Origin: Pelomonas cellulosilytica
Lineage (GTDB): Bacteria; Pseudomonadota; Gammaproteobacteria; Burkholderiales; Burkholderiaceae_C
Length of the DNA stretch: 64,000 bases
NCBI RefSeq assembly: GCF_021353265.1
Contig: NZ_JAJTWU010000009.1
Location: forward strand, 248,001 to 312,000
Direction: 5' to 3'
The notes under the pieces are model-generated. The model searched no databases. It had not been told where the DNA came from and worked only from the letters and a program-made list of their open reading frames with translations. Each line of letters begins with the position of its first letter. Position 1 is the first letter of the stretch. Positions 44,490-53,479 of the stretch are shown here, piece by piece. The position numbers were made by a program, and so were the translations under genes.

Positions 44490-45245
44490 ATGCGAACCTT
44501 GCTGCGTCCCGTCGTCATTGCCCTGACCCTGCTGGCCAGCGGGCTGGCCGCGGCCGCGCCGATCACGAAGCTGGGCGTCATGTCCGTGCTGGGCCGCGAG
44601 CTGGAGCTCGTCATCCGCGCGCCGACCACCGGCACGCGCGTGGACCGCAACGCGCGCGAGACGGTCAAGATGGCGCCTGGCGACTTCGAGAATTTCGTAC
44701 TGCGAACGACGGCCGACAGCGCCCGGCGCGAGGGTCTGGGCGACGCCGTGCTGCTGGCGCGCCCGGCCGACGGCAGCATGCCCTGGAAGCGCGACGGACA
44801 GGCGGTGCTGGTCACCCAGGCCCTGCTGGACGCGGCGCGCGCCGCCAAGCTGTCCCATCTCGTGCTCATCCAGCCGGCGCGTGCCGAGGCCAAGCTGCAG
44901 ATGTACCGCAGCATGACCGGCGCCGGCCAGCTCGAAGGGCTGGGTTTCTACATCGACACCATGGTGACCGTAGAGCGGGCCGACAGCAACGAGGTCGGGG
45001 AGGGCTTCCTGGCGCCGTATGCGTATTTCGACGTCTACCTGGTGGACGTGGCGACGCTGGATCTGCAGGCGGCGCACCTCGCCCGCGCCAGCATCGCCCT
45101 CGCGGACCCCGGCCACCAGGGCACCGACCCTTGGAAGGCGCTGTCGTCCGAGCGCAAGGTCGAGGTGGTGCGGCACCTCATCCAGACGGAAGTGCAGGCC
45201 GCCGTGCACGAGTGGGTGCAGCCGGCGCCGACGTCTACACGCTGA
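44490..45245 (+). CDS. Exported protein of unknown function
   Basis: The product has 251 residues. The signal peptide is [16 protein letters not shown]. The mature protein has an alternating alpha/beta pattern with [18 protein letters not shown] and a later [23 protein letters not shown], and ends in a helix ([19 protein letters not shown]). No Cys, no repeat, no catalytic motif that I recognise. Its sequence looks well conserved in composition with neighbours and its start has a weak GGAA site. It lies alone between divergent fieF-like and co-directional argB genes. Confidence 0.65.
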   Translation: MRTLLRPVVIALTLLASGLAAAAPITKLGVMSVLGRELELVIRAPTTGTRVDRNARETVKMAPGDFENFVLRTTADSARREGLGDAVLLARPADGSMPWKRDGQAVLVTQALLDAARAAKLSHLVLIQPARAEAKLQMYRSMTGAGQLEGLGFYIDTMVTVERADSNEVGEGFLAPYAYFDVYLVDVATLDLQAAHLARASIALADPGHQGTDPWKALSSERKVEVVRHLIQTEVQAAVHEWVQPAPTSTR

Positions 45246-45304
45246 GGCCGGCCAATGTCGCGGCGGCTTCCTAGAATGCGCCGCATTTCCCCGGAGCTGC
45301 CCGC

Positions 45305-46210
45305 ATGACCCCGCATCCCACCACCGACGTGTCCCACGTCGCGCCGCGCGAGAAGGCCGAGATCCTTTCTCAAGCGCTGCCTTACATCCGCAAGTTCCAC
45401 GGCAAGACCATCGTCATCAAGTACGGCGGCAATGCGATGACCGACCCGGCGCTGCAGCAGGACTTTGCCGAGGACGTCGTGCTGTTGAAGCTTGTGGGGC
45501 TGAACCCCATCGTTGTGCACGGGGGCGGCCCGCAGATCGAGGACGCGCTGAACAAGCTTGGCAAGAAGGGCCACTTCATCCAGGGCATGCGCGTGACCGA
45601 CGAAGAGACGATGAGCGTCGTCGAGTGGGTGCTGGCCGGCGAGGTGCAGCAGGACATCGTGGGTCTCATCAACGCCGCGGGCGGCAAGGCCGTGGGGCTG
45701 ACGGGGCGCGACGGCGGCATGATCCGCGCGAAGAAGCTCAGGATGCTAGACAAGGACGACCCCGCCAAGGAGCACGACATCGGCCAAGTGGGCGACATCG
45801 TCAGCATCGACCCGTCTGTCGTGAAGGCGCTGCAGGACGACCAGTTCATCCCTGTCGTCAGTCCGATCGGTTTCGGCGAGAAGAACGAGAGCTACAACAT
45901 CAATGCCGACGTCGTGGCCGCCAAGCTGGCTACGGTACTGCAGGCCGAAAAGCTGCTGATGCTGACCAACATCCGTGGCGTGCTGGACAAGCAGGGCGAC
46001 CTGCTGACCGAGCTGACGCCGCGTCGCATCGACGAGCTGGTGGCCGATGGCACCATCAGTGGCGGCATGATCCCGAAGATCGCCGGCGCTATCGATGCGG
46101 CCAAGAGCGGTGTCAATGCCGTCCACATCATCGACGGCCGGGTGCCGCACGCGATGCTGCTGGAGGTGCTGACCGACCAGGCCTACGGCACGATGATTTC
46201 GTCTCGATGA
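45305..46210 (+). CDS. argB: Acetylglutamate kinase
   Basis: The product has 301 residues. ArgB phosphorylates N-acetylglutamate in arginine synthesis. The amino-acid kinase fold has [32 protein letters not shown], and [13 protein letters not shown] near the C-terminus. The length and the N-terminal helix [14 protein letters not shown] fit the arginine-sensitive hexameric type. A TAGAAT -10-like box lies at 45272-45277 and a CGGAG ribosome site before the ATG, so this gene has a normal leader. The HAD gene overlaps its stop codon. Confidence 0.96.
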   Translation: MTPHPTTDVSHVAPREKAEILSQALPYIRKFHGKTIVIKYGGNAMTDPALQQDFAEDVVLLKLVGLNPIVVHGGGPQIEDALNKLGKKGHFIQGMRVTDEETMSVVEWVLAGEVQQDIVGLINAAGGKAVGLTGRDGGMIRAKKLRMLDKDDPAKEHDIGQVGDIVSIDPSVVKALQDDQFIPVVSPIGFGEKNESYNINADVVAAKLATVLQAEKLLMLTNIRGVLDKQGDLLTELTPRRIDELVADGTISGGMIPKIAGAIDAAKSGVNAVHIIDGRVPHAMLLEVLTDQAYGTMISSR

Positions 46211-46959
46211 GAAGAAATGCGCGTGCCGCGTCCAGGCCGAAAGCGCGTGCTTGCAATGAGCTCGTCACGCCGACCGACGTGAATGTCCGCGAGCGCGTCT
46301 GGCTCTTCGACCTCGACGACACGTTGCACAACGCGTCGCACCGGGCGATGCCGGCGCTCAACGAGTCCATGACCGCCTACATCCAGACGCACCTCGGCTT
46401 GAGCATGCATGAGGCCGTCGCGTTGCGGCACCGTTACTGGCTCCGCTACGGCGCGACGCTGACCGGCCTGCAGCGCCACCACGGTATCAAGCCCGCTCAC
46501 TTCCTGGATGAAACGCACCAGTTGCCGGGCCTGGACGAGCACCTGCACGGTCATGCGCACGACCTGGCCGCGTTGCGCCGGCTGCGCGGCCGCAAGTTCC
46601 TGTTGACGAACGCGCCGCGCGCCTACGCCGAGCGCGTGCTGGCTGCCATCGGTCTGCGCGGCATGTTCGAGCGGCTGATCTGCATCGAGGACATGGCCTG
46701 CTTCGGCGAGTCGCGGCCCAAGCCGGACGCGCGCATGTTCCGCCTCGTGCTGGCTCGACTGGGGCTGCGGCCCGAGCGCTGCGTGCTGGTGGAGGACACG
46801 CTGATCCACCAGAAGTCCGCGCACCGGCTGGGGCTGTCCACCGTATGGATGCAGCGCTGGCTGCGCAGCGCGGGTGCGGCGAGGCTGCATCGCCGCCCGC
46901 CCTATGTGAGCCACCGCGTGCGTTCGCTGGCGGCGCTGGCAAGATTGCCCCACTTCTGA
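46207..46959 (+). CDS. HAD-family pyrimidine 5'-nucleotidase-like protein
   Basis: The product has 250 residues. The HAD nucleophile motif is [14 protein letters not shown]; motif II/III regions are [15 protein letters not shown] and [23 protein letters not shown]. The helical cap (residues ~50-110, [15 protein letters not shown]) resembles that of yeast SDT1-like pyrimidine 5'-nucleotidases. In Burkholderiales this gene commonly sits between argB and slmA, as here. The ATG overlaps the argB stop (ATGA). The 30 basic residues before motif I may be partly unused if translation begins at a later GTG. Confidence 0.85.
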   Translation: MRRNARAASRPKARACNELVTPTDVNVRERVWLFDLDDTLHNASHRAMPALNESMTAYIQTHLGLSMHEAVALRHRYWLRYGATLTGLQRHHGIKPAHFLDETHQLPGLDEHLHGHAHDLAALRRLRGRKFLLTNAPRAYAERVLAAIGLRGMFERLICIEDMACFGESRPKPDARMFRLVLARLGLRPERCVLVEDTLIHQKSAHRLGLSTVWMQRWLRSAGAARLHRRPPYVSHRVRSLAALARLPHF

Positions 46960-47027
46960 AGGAAGACAGCGGCGGTCGAGGCGTATCCTCAGCCGAAAAT
47001 AGCGCTTTTGATGAAGCTGAAGAGTCA

Positions 47028-47714
47028 ATGACCCCGTTCTCGGTCCTCATCGTCGAAGACCAGGCCCGCTTCCGCGAGGCCTTTACGCATGCCCTGGGCA
47101 GCGTGCCCGACATCGAGCTCCTCGGCATCGCCCCCGATCTGCCGCAGGGCCGCCGCATGTTCGACCAGCTGCAGCCCGACGTGCTGCTCGTGGACCTCGA
47201 TCTGCCCGGTGGCAGCGGCATCGAGCTGATCCGCCATGCGGCGCAAACGCGCCCGCAATGCGAAGTCATGGTCATCTCCGTGTTTGGGGACGAGCAGCAT
47301 GTCGTCGCGAGCATTGAGGCTGGCGCCACCGGCTATCTGCTCAAGGACAGCCTTGCGCTGGACCTGCCGGGCCAGCTGCGCTCGCTGCGTGCGGGCGGCA
47401 GCCCCATCAGCCCGGTCATCGCCCGCCGGCTGCTGGTGCGCCTGGCGCCCGGCGCGCAGAGCGCCCAAGGGCCGTCGCCTGAAGCGATGGCCGCGACGCT
47501 GGCCGACGAGGAGATCGTCGCGTTGTCCGAGCAGGAGAGCCGCGTGCTGCATCTAGCGGCCAAGGGCTTCACGTTCGACGAGATCGCGCAGTTCATGCAG
47601 GTCTCGCCGCACACGGTCATGACCTACGTGAAGCGCGTCTACCGCAAGCTGCACGTGCGCTCCAAGGTCGAGGCAATTTACGAGGCCCGGCGGCTGGGCT
47701 GGCTGCGGGACTAG
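47028..47714 (+). CDS. LuxR/NarL-type response regulator, orphan
   Basis: The product has 228 residues. The receiver domain has FSVLIVEDQARFREAF, the phospho-acceptor Asp in DVLLVDLDLPGGSG, Thr/Ser switch VISVFGD and Lys in YLLKDSL. The C-terminal HTH (~165-228) shows LSEQESRVLHLAAKGFTFDE and VSPHTVMTYVKRVYRKL. No histidine kinase is adjacent, so its partner is elsewhere. It lies between the argB-HAD pair and slmA, a position where slmA homologues are usually next. The slmA -10-like box overlaps its stop codon. Confidence 0.88.
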   Translation: MTPFSVLIVEDQARFREAFTHALGSVPDIELLGIAPDLPQGRRMFDQLQPDVLLVDLDLPGGSGIELIRHAAQTRPQCEVMVISVFGDEQHVVASIEAGATGYLLKDSLALDLPGQLRSLRAGGSPISPVIARRLLVRLAPGAQSAQGPSPEAMAATLADEEIVALSEQESRVLHLAAKGFTFDEIAQFMQVSPHTVMTYVKRVYRKLHVRSKVEAIYEARRLGWLRD

Positions 47715-47717
47715 CAT
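47712..47717 (+). promoter_or_regulatory. Putative -10 box before slmA
   Basis: TAGCAT overlaps the response-regulator stop codon and ends 7 bases before the slmA ATG. No Shine-Dalgarno sequence is seen (CCCCGCC precedes the ATG). It fits the leaderless pattern with one extra base. Read-through from upstream is equally possible. Confidence 0.25.
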
Positions 47718-47724
47718 CCCCGCC

Positions 47725-48351
47725 ATGGACGCCGACCTGCCTGCCACCGCCCCGCCCATCCCCAAGAGGCGCCCCAAGCCCGGCGAGCGGCGCACGCAGA
47801 TTCTGCAGGTGCTGGCCAGCATGCTGGAGCAGCCGGGCGCCGACCGCATCACCACTGCGGCGCTGGCCGCCCGGCTGGACGTGAGCGAAGCGGCGCTTTA
47901 CCGCCACTTCGCCAGCAAGGCGCAGATGTTCGAGGCGCTGATCGACTTCATCGAGCACAGCGTCTTCGGGCTCATCCACCAGGTCGTCGACGCGCCGCAT
48001 CCGCTGCCGCCCCCCGGCCCGGCCGCGCGCATCGCGAGCCTCGTCCTGCAGTTCGGCGAGAAGAACCCCGGCATGGCGCGCGTCATGGTGGGTGATGCGC
48101 TGGTGTACGAGAACGAGCGGCTGACGGCGCGCATCAACCAGTTCTTCGACCGCGTCGAGTCTTCGCTGCGCCAGGTATTGCGCACCGCCGCGGAGGCGCA
48201 GGGCTCGCTGACGCCCACCGTGCAAGCCAACGCCCACGCGTCGGTTTGGATCAGCTTCATCATCGGCCGGCTGCACCGCTATGCGCGCTCCGGCTTCAAG
48301 CGGCTGCCGACCGAGCAACTCGAAGCCTCGCTGCGCGCGTTAGCGCAGTAG
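47725..48351 (+). CDS. slmA: Nucleoid occlusion factor SlmA (TetR fold)
   Basis: The product has 208 residues. The HTH is ITTAALAARLDVSEAALYRHFASKAQMFEAL; quoted pieces are ITTAALAARLDVSEAALYRH and FASKAQMFEAL. Conserved C-terminal segments include FGEKNPGMARVMVGDALVYE and INQFFDRVESSLRQ. SlmA binds DNA sites over the nucleoid and blocks FtsZ ring assembly there. The N-terminal Pro/Arg-rich tail (APPIPKRRPKPGERR) is usual. Its end overlaps the convergent protease-like gene by 12 bases. Confidence 0.92.
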   Translation: MDADLPATAPPIPKRRPKPGERRTQILQVLASMLEQPGADRITTAALAARLDVSEAALYRHFASKAQMFEALIDFIEHSVFGLIHQVVDAPHPLPPPGPAARIASLVLQFGEKNPGMARVMVGDALVYENERLTARINQFFDRVESSLRQVLRTAAEAQGSLTPTVQANAHASVWISFIIGRLHRYARSGFKRLPTEQLEASLRALAQ

Positions 48352-49398
48352 CTGGGCGATGTGGGGCAGGGCGCCCTCGTAGAGCTCGTCCGGCGTGACG
48401 GCCTGCGCGTCGCTGCGCACGGGCAGGCCGGGCAGCGCGGCAGCTGGCAGCAGGTGCTCGCCGCCATCCTCGCCGGGCATGGCCAGGCCGATGAGCCGCC
48501 CGGCGCCGTCGAACACCGGTCCGCCCGACAGCAGCGCGCCACGCGGCCAGCCCAGCGCCTGGGCCCCGTGGCGGTCCGTGCGGCCCAGGAAGCCGAGCTG
48601 CAGCACGGGCCAGGCCGGCCCAGCACTGTCGACCCGGGGCATGCCCAGCCGGGACGCCGGGCTTCCGGCAAACGCCGGCCTCGGCGCGCGCGTCAGCGAG
48701 GAGGTGGCCGGCAGCGGGGGCTCCACATGCAGCAAGGCCAGGCCGAGTGCGGCGAGGTCGGGGTCGGCTGCGGCGCGCCGCGCGTGGCTCGCACGGCCCA
48801 GGCCGTTGCGTAGCCACAGCGTCGCGTTGCCCTGGGCGGCCGATGCGGGCACCAGTGCCAGCTGTCCGGCGTCCAGCAGCAGCCCGGTCGTTACCGGACG
48901 CGCGCGCTGCGGCACCGCGACACCGTGTGGCCATGGCGCCGGCGCGGCTCCGGGCAAGGGCTGATCGAGGGCCAGGCCGTCTAGCAGTCGCACCAGCGCG
49001 GCGTCTGACGGATCGCCGACGTTCAACCGCCGCCGCGCGTAGTCGGCCTGGCCCGACACCGCCAGCAGCCACAGGTGCAAGGCTCGCGCTGCGGGTTCGT
49101 CGCGGTGCGCCGCTGCCGTGTGTGCAGCGAATGCCAGCGCCTGGCGGATGTGGCCGGCCTGCAACTGCATCTGCAGCTGCAGTAACTCGGTGTCGGCCGC
49201 ATGGCTCATGCCGGCGGCGGTTTCCAGCGGTACCAGCGCGGCGTCCGGCTCGCCACGCGACAGGGCCGCCCGCGCATCGCCGAGCAGGTGCTGGCGCACG
49301 ACCTCCTGCGCCGGCGGCAGCGCGTCGTCGTGAGCCGCGGTGGCGCCTGCCAGCAGCGCGGCCAGAAGCAGGCCCCAGCGCCGGATGCGTGGCGTCAA
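48340..49398 (-). CDS. Secreted trypsin-like protein, probably inactive
   Basis: The product has 352 residues with a signal peptide (LLLAALLAGATAA). Residues ~30-160 are helical and TPR-like (QEVVRQHLLGDARAALSRGE). Residues ~170-340 follow the HtrA/trypsin pattern: TTGLLLDAGQLALV, then DPDLAALGLALL, and the Ser region GALLSGGPVFDGAGRLIGLA. The Ser is kept, but where the catalytic His should stand (..LTNxHVV..) the sequence reads ALVPASAA, so the His is missing. It is likely a pseudo-protease. It follows the 5'-nucleotidase with a 4-base overlap, so the two are translated together. Confidence 0.65.
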   Translation of the reverse strand: MTPRIRRWGLLLAALLAGATAAHDDALPPAQEVVRQHLLGDARAALSRGEPDAALVPLETAAGMSHAADTELLQLQMQLQAGHIRQALAFAAHTAAAHRDEPAARALHLWLLAVSGQADYARRRLNVGDPSDAALVRLLDGLALDQPLPGAAPAPWPHGVAVPQRARPVTTGLLLDAGQLALVPASAAQGNATLWLRNGLGRASHARRAAADPDLAALGLALLHVEPPLPATSSLTRAPRPAFAGSPASRLGMPRVDSAGPAWPVLQLGFLGRTDRHGAQALGWPRGALLSGGPVFDGAGRLIGLAMPGEDGGEHLLPAAALPGLPVRSDAQAVTPDELYEGALPHIAQLLR

Positions 49399-51377
49399 GG
49401 TGCGACGCTGATGCGCGGCTTGCCCAGCTCGGCGGCCGCGCCGTTGTAGGCAGCGGCTGGTGCCTTGTAGCCGGCGAGGTAGGCGATGAGCGCATCGATG
49501 TCCTGCGCGCCGCCCAGCGTATTCGTGCCACCGATGAGCACGCCGAAACCGTCACCGCCGGTCGCCATGAAGTTGTTCACCGTCACGCGGTAGGTCTTGT
49601 TCGGGTTCTGCACGACGCCGTTGATGACCAGCATCTCCGTCGGGCCGGTGAGCTGCGGCGGCACGGTGGTCAGATCCTTCGGCGTGAAGCTGACGTTCCG
49701 GATGCGCGCGCCGCAGCTGCCGCTGGCGGACCAGCTGTAGCTGAAGCCGTTGCTGATCTGCAGGATGCGGTTGCTGCCACCCTGGCCCAGGCAGTTGGCG
49801 AACTGCTGTTCCAGCACGTCCTTGATCTGCTGCTGCGTCAGCGTCATCGTCACCAGGCTGTTGCCGAAGGGCTGGACGGTGAAGGCGTCACCGTAGGTCA
49901 GGGCATAGGGGTAGCTGGCGCCGGTAGGCTTGACGAAGCCCGGGTTGCGCACGCCGCCGGCATTCATGAAGGCGATCTGTGCGCCGCCAAGGCCGGCCGG
50001 CTGCGTCGCGGCGAGCTGCGCATCGGCGATTAGGTCGCCGGCCGGCATCTCGCCGGCGGCGTTGGCGGTGTTGGGCAGGTCGCCGGTGATCGTGGCGACG
50101 ACCGCGTTGGCCAGCGGCGAGACGGCTGACTTGTACGCCGCGACGACATTCGTGACGCCGGGGTTCTGCGCGACGTGGTTCTGCGCGGCGACGACGGCTG
50201 GATCGGTCGCCGCGACGATGGCGCCGCCCTGGCGCCTGTCGCGTGCCGCCAGCACGTTGGTGGGGCTCACGTCGATGACGTCGCGGGTGGTCGGGTCGAT
50301 CTGCAGGTCGATCTCGGTGACCATGCGGCCGAAGGCGCTGGCACTGGTCACCGGCACGAGGCGGCCGACCTTGTTCGGCACGCCGGCCACGCGCGATGTC
50401 GTCGTTGCACCGTTGCTGCTGACGTCAATCGTGTTCCTGGAGCAGTTGTAGGCCGCGTGCGTGTGGGCACTGACGACGAGGTCGACCGCGTTGTCCAGCC
50501 GCTTGACGATGGCACGGATGTCGCTGTCGCTGCCGTCGCCGTTGCGCAGATCGCCGGTGCAGCCGTTGATGTCGCTGGTGGTCGCCTGCGTGCCGCCGCC
50601 GGTGATGACGTTCTGGAAGCCGCCTTGGTGCACCAGCACGACGATGGACTCGATGCCCTGCGCGCGCAGCTTGGGTACGAGCGCGTTGACTGTGTCGGCC
50701 TCGTCGTCGAACCGTAGGCCGGCCACGCCGGTGGGCGTGACGATGCCGGGCGTGCCCTTGAGCGTCATGCCAATGAACGCGACCTTCACGCCGCCGAAGC
50801 TCTTCACGCCGTACGCCGCAAAGAGCGGCCGTCCGCTGGCGGTCTCGACGACGTTGGCCGACAGCCACTGGAACTTCGCGCCATCGAACGTGCCCGGCGC
50901 GGATGAACCGAAGCCGCGGCAGCTGTTGGTGTCCGGCACGCCGGAGCCGGTCAGCTTGCAGCCGCCCGTCTGCAGCCGGCGGAGCTCGGCCTTGCCCTTG
51001 TCGAACTCGTGGTTGCCGACCGACGAGAAGTCCAGGCCGATCTGGTTCAGCGTCTCGACAGCGGGCTCGTCGAAAAACAGCGCCGAAATCAGCGGCGACG
51101 CGCCGATCAGGTCGCCTGCGCCGACGACGACGGTGTTGCGGTTCTTCGCCCGCATGCCGGCCACATAGGCAGCGAGGAACTCGGCGCCGCCCACGTCGGG
51201 GCGGTTGCCGGCGCTGGCGTAGGCGCCCACCGTGTTGGGGCCGAAGGTGCCGGGGGATTCGAGGTTGCCGTGGTAGTCGTTGAGGGCCACGATCTTGACG
51301 CTGATGGGCGTGGCGGCCGTGGCGGTGCCGGCGGCCAGCGCGGCAGCCAGTGCGAGGGGCAGGACGTGCAGGCGCAT
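49395..51377 (-). CDS. Bifunctional metallophosphatase / 5'-nucleotidase, periplasmic
   Basis: The product has 660 residues with a signal peptide (ALAAALAAGTATA). The N-terminal calcineurin-like domain shows IVALNDYHGNLE, GNHEFDKG and VVSAHTHAAYNC, which carry metal ligands. The C-terminal 5_nucleotid_C domain shows AGEMPAGDLIADAQL, NAGGVRNPG, GDAFTVQPFGN and NNFMATGGDGFGVL. It should dephosphorylate nucleotides outside the cytoplasm. The last base pairs overlap the trypsin-like gene start. A PEP-CTERM gene lies 15 bases upstream on the same strand. Confidence 0.92.
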   Translation of the reverse strand: MRLHVLPLALAAALAAGTATAATPISVKIVALNDYHGNLESPGTFGPNTVGAYASAGNRPDVGGAEFLAAYVAGMRAKNRNTVVVGAGDLIGASPLISALFFDEPAVETLNQIGLDFSSVGNHEFDKGKAELRRLQTGGCKLTGSGVPDTNSCRGFGSSAPGTFDGAKFQWLSANVVETASGRPLFAAYGVKSFGGVKVAFIGMTLKGTPGIVTPTGVAGLRFDDEADTVNALVPKLRAQGIESIVVLVHQGGFQNVITGGGTQATTSDINGCTGDLRNGDGSDSDIRAIVKRLDNAVDLVVSAHTHAAYNCSRNTIDVSSNGATTTSRVAGVPNKVGRLVPVTSASAFGRMVTEIDLQIDPTTRDVIDVSPTNVLAARDRRQGGAIVAATDPAVVAAQNHVAQNPGVTNVVAAYKSAVSPLANAVVATITGDLPNTANAAGEMPAGDLIADAQLAATQPAGLGGAQIAFMNAGGVRNPGFVKPTGASYPYALTYGDAFTVQPFGNSLVTMTLTQQQIKDVLEQQFANCLGQGGSNRILQISNGFSYSWSASGSCGARIRNVSFTPKDLTTVPPQLTGPTEMLVINGVVQNPNKTYRVTVNNFMATGGDGFGVLIGGTNTLGGAQDIDALIAYLAGYKAPAAAYNGAAAELGKPRISVAP

Positions 51378-51392
51378 GTCGGGTCTCCGGAG

Positions 51393-51959
51393 TTAGCTGT
51401 TGTTGTCGTTGCGGCGGCGCAGCGCGCCGAGCAGCAGGCCCAGGCCGATGAGCAGCAGCGCCGCCGTGGCCGGCTCCGGCACGGGGCTGACGGTGAGCTT
51501 CAGGCCGCCGATCGTGGCGTTCAGCGGGCCGTAGTCGACGTCGATGGCCGACTGGAACAGTGCGCCGGTGATGGCATGCGTGCCGGCGCCCAGCGTGAAG
51601 CTGCCGCGGCTGAACGCCGGGTTGGCCAGCGCAGCGTCCGGGTCGAAGGTGATGTCGCCGCGCGTGTCGCCGTTCACGGAAGCGCCGGTGCTGCCGATCA
51701 GCTGGCCGCCGTCATACACGTGGAAGCGGTCGCCCGAGAAGCCGGTGTCCACCACGGTGAGGCGGCCCACGAAGCCCGGGTCGATCGTGATGTTGAAGCT
51801 CAGTGGCGTGCCATCGTCGGCGACCCAGCCAAAGCCGTACGGCGGCAGGTTGGCGTCGACGGTGAAACCGGCCCAGCTGCCGTCGGTGGGCAGCGTGTCG
51901 GCGTGGGCGCTGGACAGCGCTGCAAGCGCGAGCGTGGTGGCGATCAGGGCGGTGCGCAT
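51393..51959 (-). CDS. PEP-CTERM surface protein
   Basis: The product has 188 residues. Signal peptide LIATTLALAALSSAHA; a beta-rich middle (WAGFTVDANLPPYGFGWVAD, then LTVVDTGFSGDRFHVYDGGQ) without known catalytic motif; and a C-terminal PEP-CTERM signal, VPEPATAALLLIGLGLLLGALRRR in two pieces (VPEPATAALLLIGL, GLLLGALRRR). Exosortase would cut at PEP and pass it to the envelope or matrix. It is upstream of and probably co-transcribed with the 5'-nucleotidase (15-base gap). Function unknown. Confidence 0.85.
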   Translation of the reverse strand: MRTALIATTLALAALSSAHADTLPTDGSWAGFTVDANLPPYGFGWVADDGTPLSFNITIDPGFVGRLTVVDTGFSGDRFHVYDGGQLIGSTGASVNGDTRGDITFDPDAALANPAFSRGSFTLGAGTHAITGALFQSAIDVDYGPLNATIGGLKLTVSPVPEPATAALLLIGLGLLLGALRRRNDNNS

Positions 51960-52101
51960 GGTGGTCCTCGGTGGGGCTGCGGATGGGGACATGCTCGGCC
52001 GCTGCGGTGTCCTGACGTTGACGCCTGCCTGCCGGCGGCACAGGCCGTTGGAACCAGCGCGTGTGAACCTTGCGTGAACCCCGACGGGAATGGCGGCCGC
52101 C

Positions 52102-52107
52102 TAAACT
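52102..52107 (+). promoter_or_regulatory. Putative -10 box of a leaderless promoter (DUF815 gene)
   Basis: TAAACT ends exactly 6 bases before the ATG at 52114, and no Shine-Dalgarno sequence is present. A TTGCGT at 52070-52075 is 26 bases upstream, too far for a standard -35. Confidence 0.35.
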
Positions 52108-52113
52108 GGTGCG

Positions 52114-53040
52114 ATGTCTGCCGCCCTGGAATCCCTCCTCAGCCGCGCCGAAGGCCTGCTCACGCGGCTGGAAGCCGTGCTGCCCCATGCACCCACGCCG
52201 CCCGACTGGGCCGCGTCTACCGCCTTCCGCGCGCGCCGCCGCCATGGCGCGCTGTGCCTAGAACCGGTCCGGTCCGTCAGCCGCATCCGGCTGACGGACC
52301 TGCAGGAGGTCGAGCCGCAGAAGGAGAAGCTGCTGCGCAACACGGCCCAGTTCGTCGCGGGCCGGCCGGCCAACAACGTGCTGCTGACCGGCGCCAAGGG
52401 CACGGGCAAGAGTTCCCTGATCAAGGCCGTGCTCAACGAATTCGCCGATCGCGGCCTGCGTCTCATCGAAGTCGACAAGGCCGACCTCGTCGACCTGCCG
52501 GATCTTGTCGAGCAGGTGGCGGCGCGCCCGGAGCGCTTCGTCGTTTTTTGTGACGACTTGAGCTTCGACGAAGGCGAGGCCAGCTACAAGGCGCTGAAGA
52601 GCGTGCTGGACGGATCGGTCGCAGCCGCCAGCGACAACGTGCTGATCTACGCGACAAGTAACCGCCGCCACCTGCTGCCCGAGAAGATGGCCGACAACCT
52701 CGGCGGCACGCATGGTGAACTTGGCGAGATCCACCCTGGCGAGGCGGTGGAGGAAAAGATCTCGCTGTCCGAGCGCTTCGGCCTGTGGATCAGCTTCTAC
52801 CCGTTCAGCCAGGCGGAGTACCTGACCATCGTGGCCCAGTGGCTGCGCCACTTCGGGCTGGACGCTCCGGCCATCGAAGCGGCCCGCCAGGACGCGCTGA
52901 TCTGGGCGCTGGAGCGCGGCTCGCGTTCGGGCCGCGTGGCCTTCCAGTTCGCGCGTGACCGCGCGGGGCGGGGCAGCGTCGACACGCCGTCCGCGCTGGA
53001 GATCCAGGGCGATGCGCCGGAGGGGCTGGACCATGTCTGA
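52114..53040 (+). CDS. DUF815 family ATPase
   Basis: The product has 308 residues. An N-terminal helical region (~1-60) precedes an AAA-type domain with Walker A GAKGTGKSS (93-101), Walker B-like FCDDLSFDEGE and the sensor region LIYATSNRRHLLPE. The LGEIHPGEAVEEKISLSERFG segment is characteristic of DUF815. Role unknown; it resembles AAA+ P-loop proteins acting on DNA or complexes. The NUDIX gene overlaps its 3' end by 8 bases, so the two are co-translated. In Burkholderiales this pair commonly follows argJ, which is not visible here. Confidence 0.88.
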   Translation: MSAALESLLSRAEGLLTRLEAVLPHAPTPPDWAASTAFRARRRHGALCLEPVRSVSRIRLTDLQEVEPQKEKLLRNTAQFVAGRPANNVLLTGAKGTGKSSLIKAVLNEFADRGLRLIEVDKADLVDLPDLVEQVAARPERFVVFCDDLSFDEGEASYKALKSVLDGSVAAASDNVLIYATSNRRHLLPEKMADNLGGTHGELGEIHPGEAVEEKISLSERFGLWISFYPFSQAEYLTIVAQWLRHFGLDAPAIEAARQDALIWALERGSRSGRVAFQFARDRAGRGSVDTPSALEIQGDAPEGLDHV

Positions 53041-53479
53041 CGTCGACCGGGTGCCGGTAGAGGTGGCCGTCGGCGTGCTCGTGGAACGGGATTCGGCCGG
53101 CAGCGAAGGCCGCTTCCTGCTGACTTCGCGCCCCGAGGGCAAGGTCTACGCCGGCTACTGGGAGTTCCCGGGCGGCAAGGTCGAGGCCGGCGAGACGGTG
53201 GAGCAGGCGCTGGCCCGGGAGCTGCGCGAGGAGCTGGGCATCCGGATCGGCGCGACCCATCCGTGGCAGGTGCTGGTCATGGACTATCCGCATGCCCGCG
53301 TGCGGCTGAACTTCTGCAAGGTGTTCGACTGGACCGGCGACTTCCAGATGCTCGAAGGCCAGCAGATGGCCTGGAGCCAACTGCCGGTGGCGGTGACCCC
53401 CGTGCTGCCTGGCACCATCCCGGTGCTGCAGTGGTTTGCCGCGGAACGCGGCCATGCCGGCCCGACTCACCTAGACTGA
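53033..53479 (+). CDS. NUDIX hydrolase (MutT-like)
   Basis: The product has 148 residues. The NUDIX box is complete: [14 protein letters not shown] followed by [10 protein letters not shown] (Gx5Ex7REUxEExGU). Preceding [18 protein letters not shown] is MutT-like, so hydrolysis of 8-oxo-dGTP is likely but not proven. The ATG at 53033 is within the DUF815 gene; the longer frame has unrelated residues. hisI starts 4 bases downstream and may have its own promoter inside this gene's end. Confidence 0.88.
   Translation: MSDVDRVPVEVAVGVLVERDSAGSEGRFLLTSRPEGKVYAGYWEFPGGKVEAGETVEQALARELREELGIRIGATHPWQVLVMDYPHARVRLNFCKVFDWTGDFQMLEGQQMAWSQLPVAVTPVLPGTIPVLQWFAAERGHAGPTHLD
53472..53477 (+). promoter_or_regulatory. 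Putative -10 box of a leaderless promoter (hisI)
   Basis: TAGACT, overlapping the NUDIX gene's end, stops 6 bases before the hisI ATG (53484). No Shine-Dalgarno sequence and no -35 at standard distance are seen. It would give the hisIE-HIT-tat run its own start. Confidence 0.35.
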
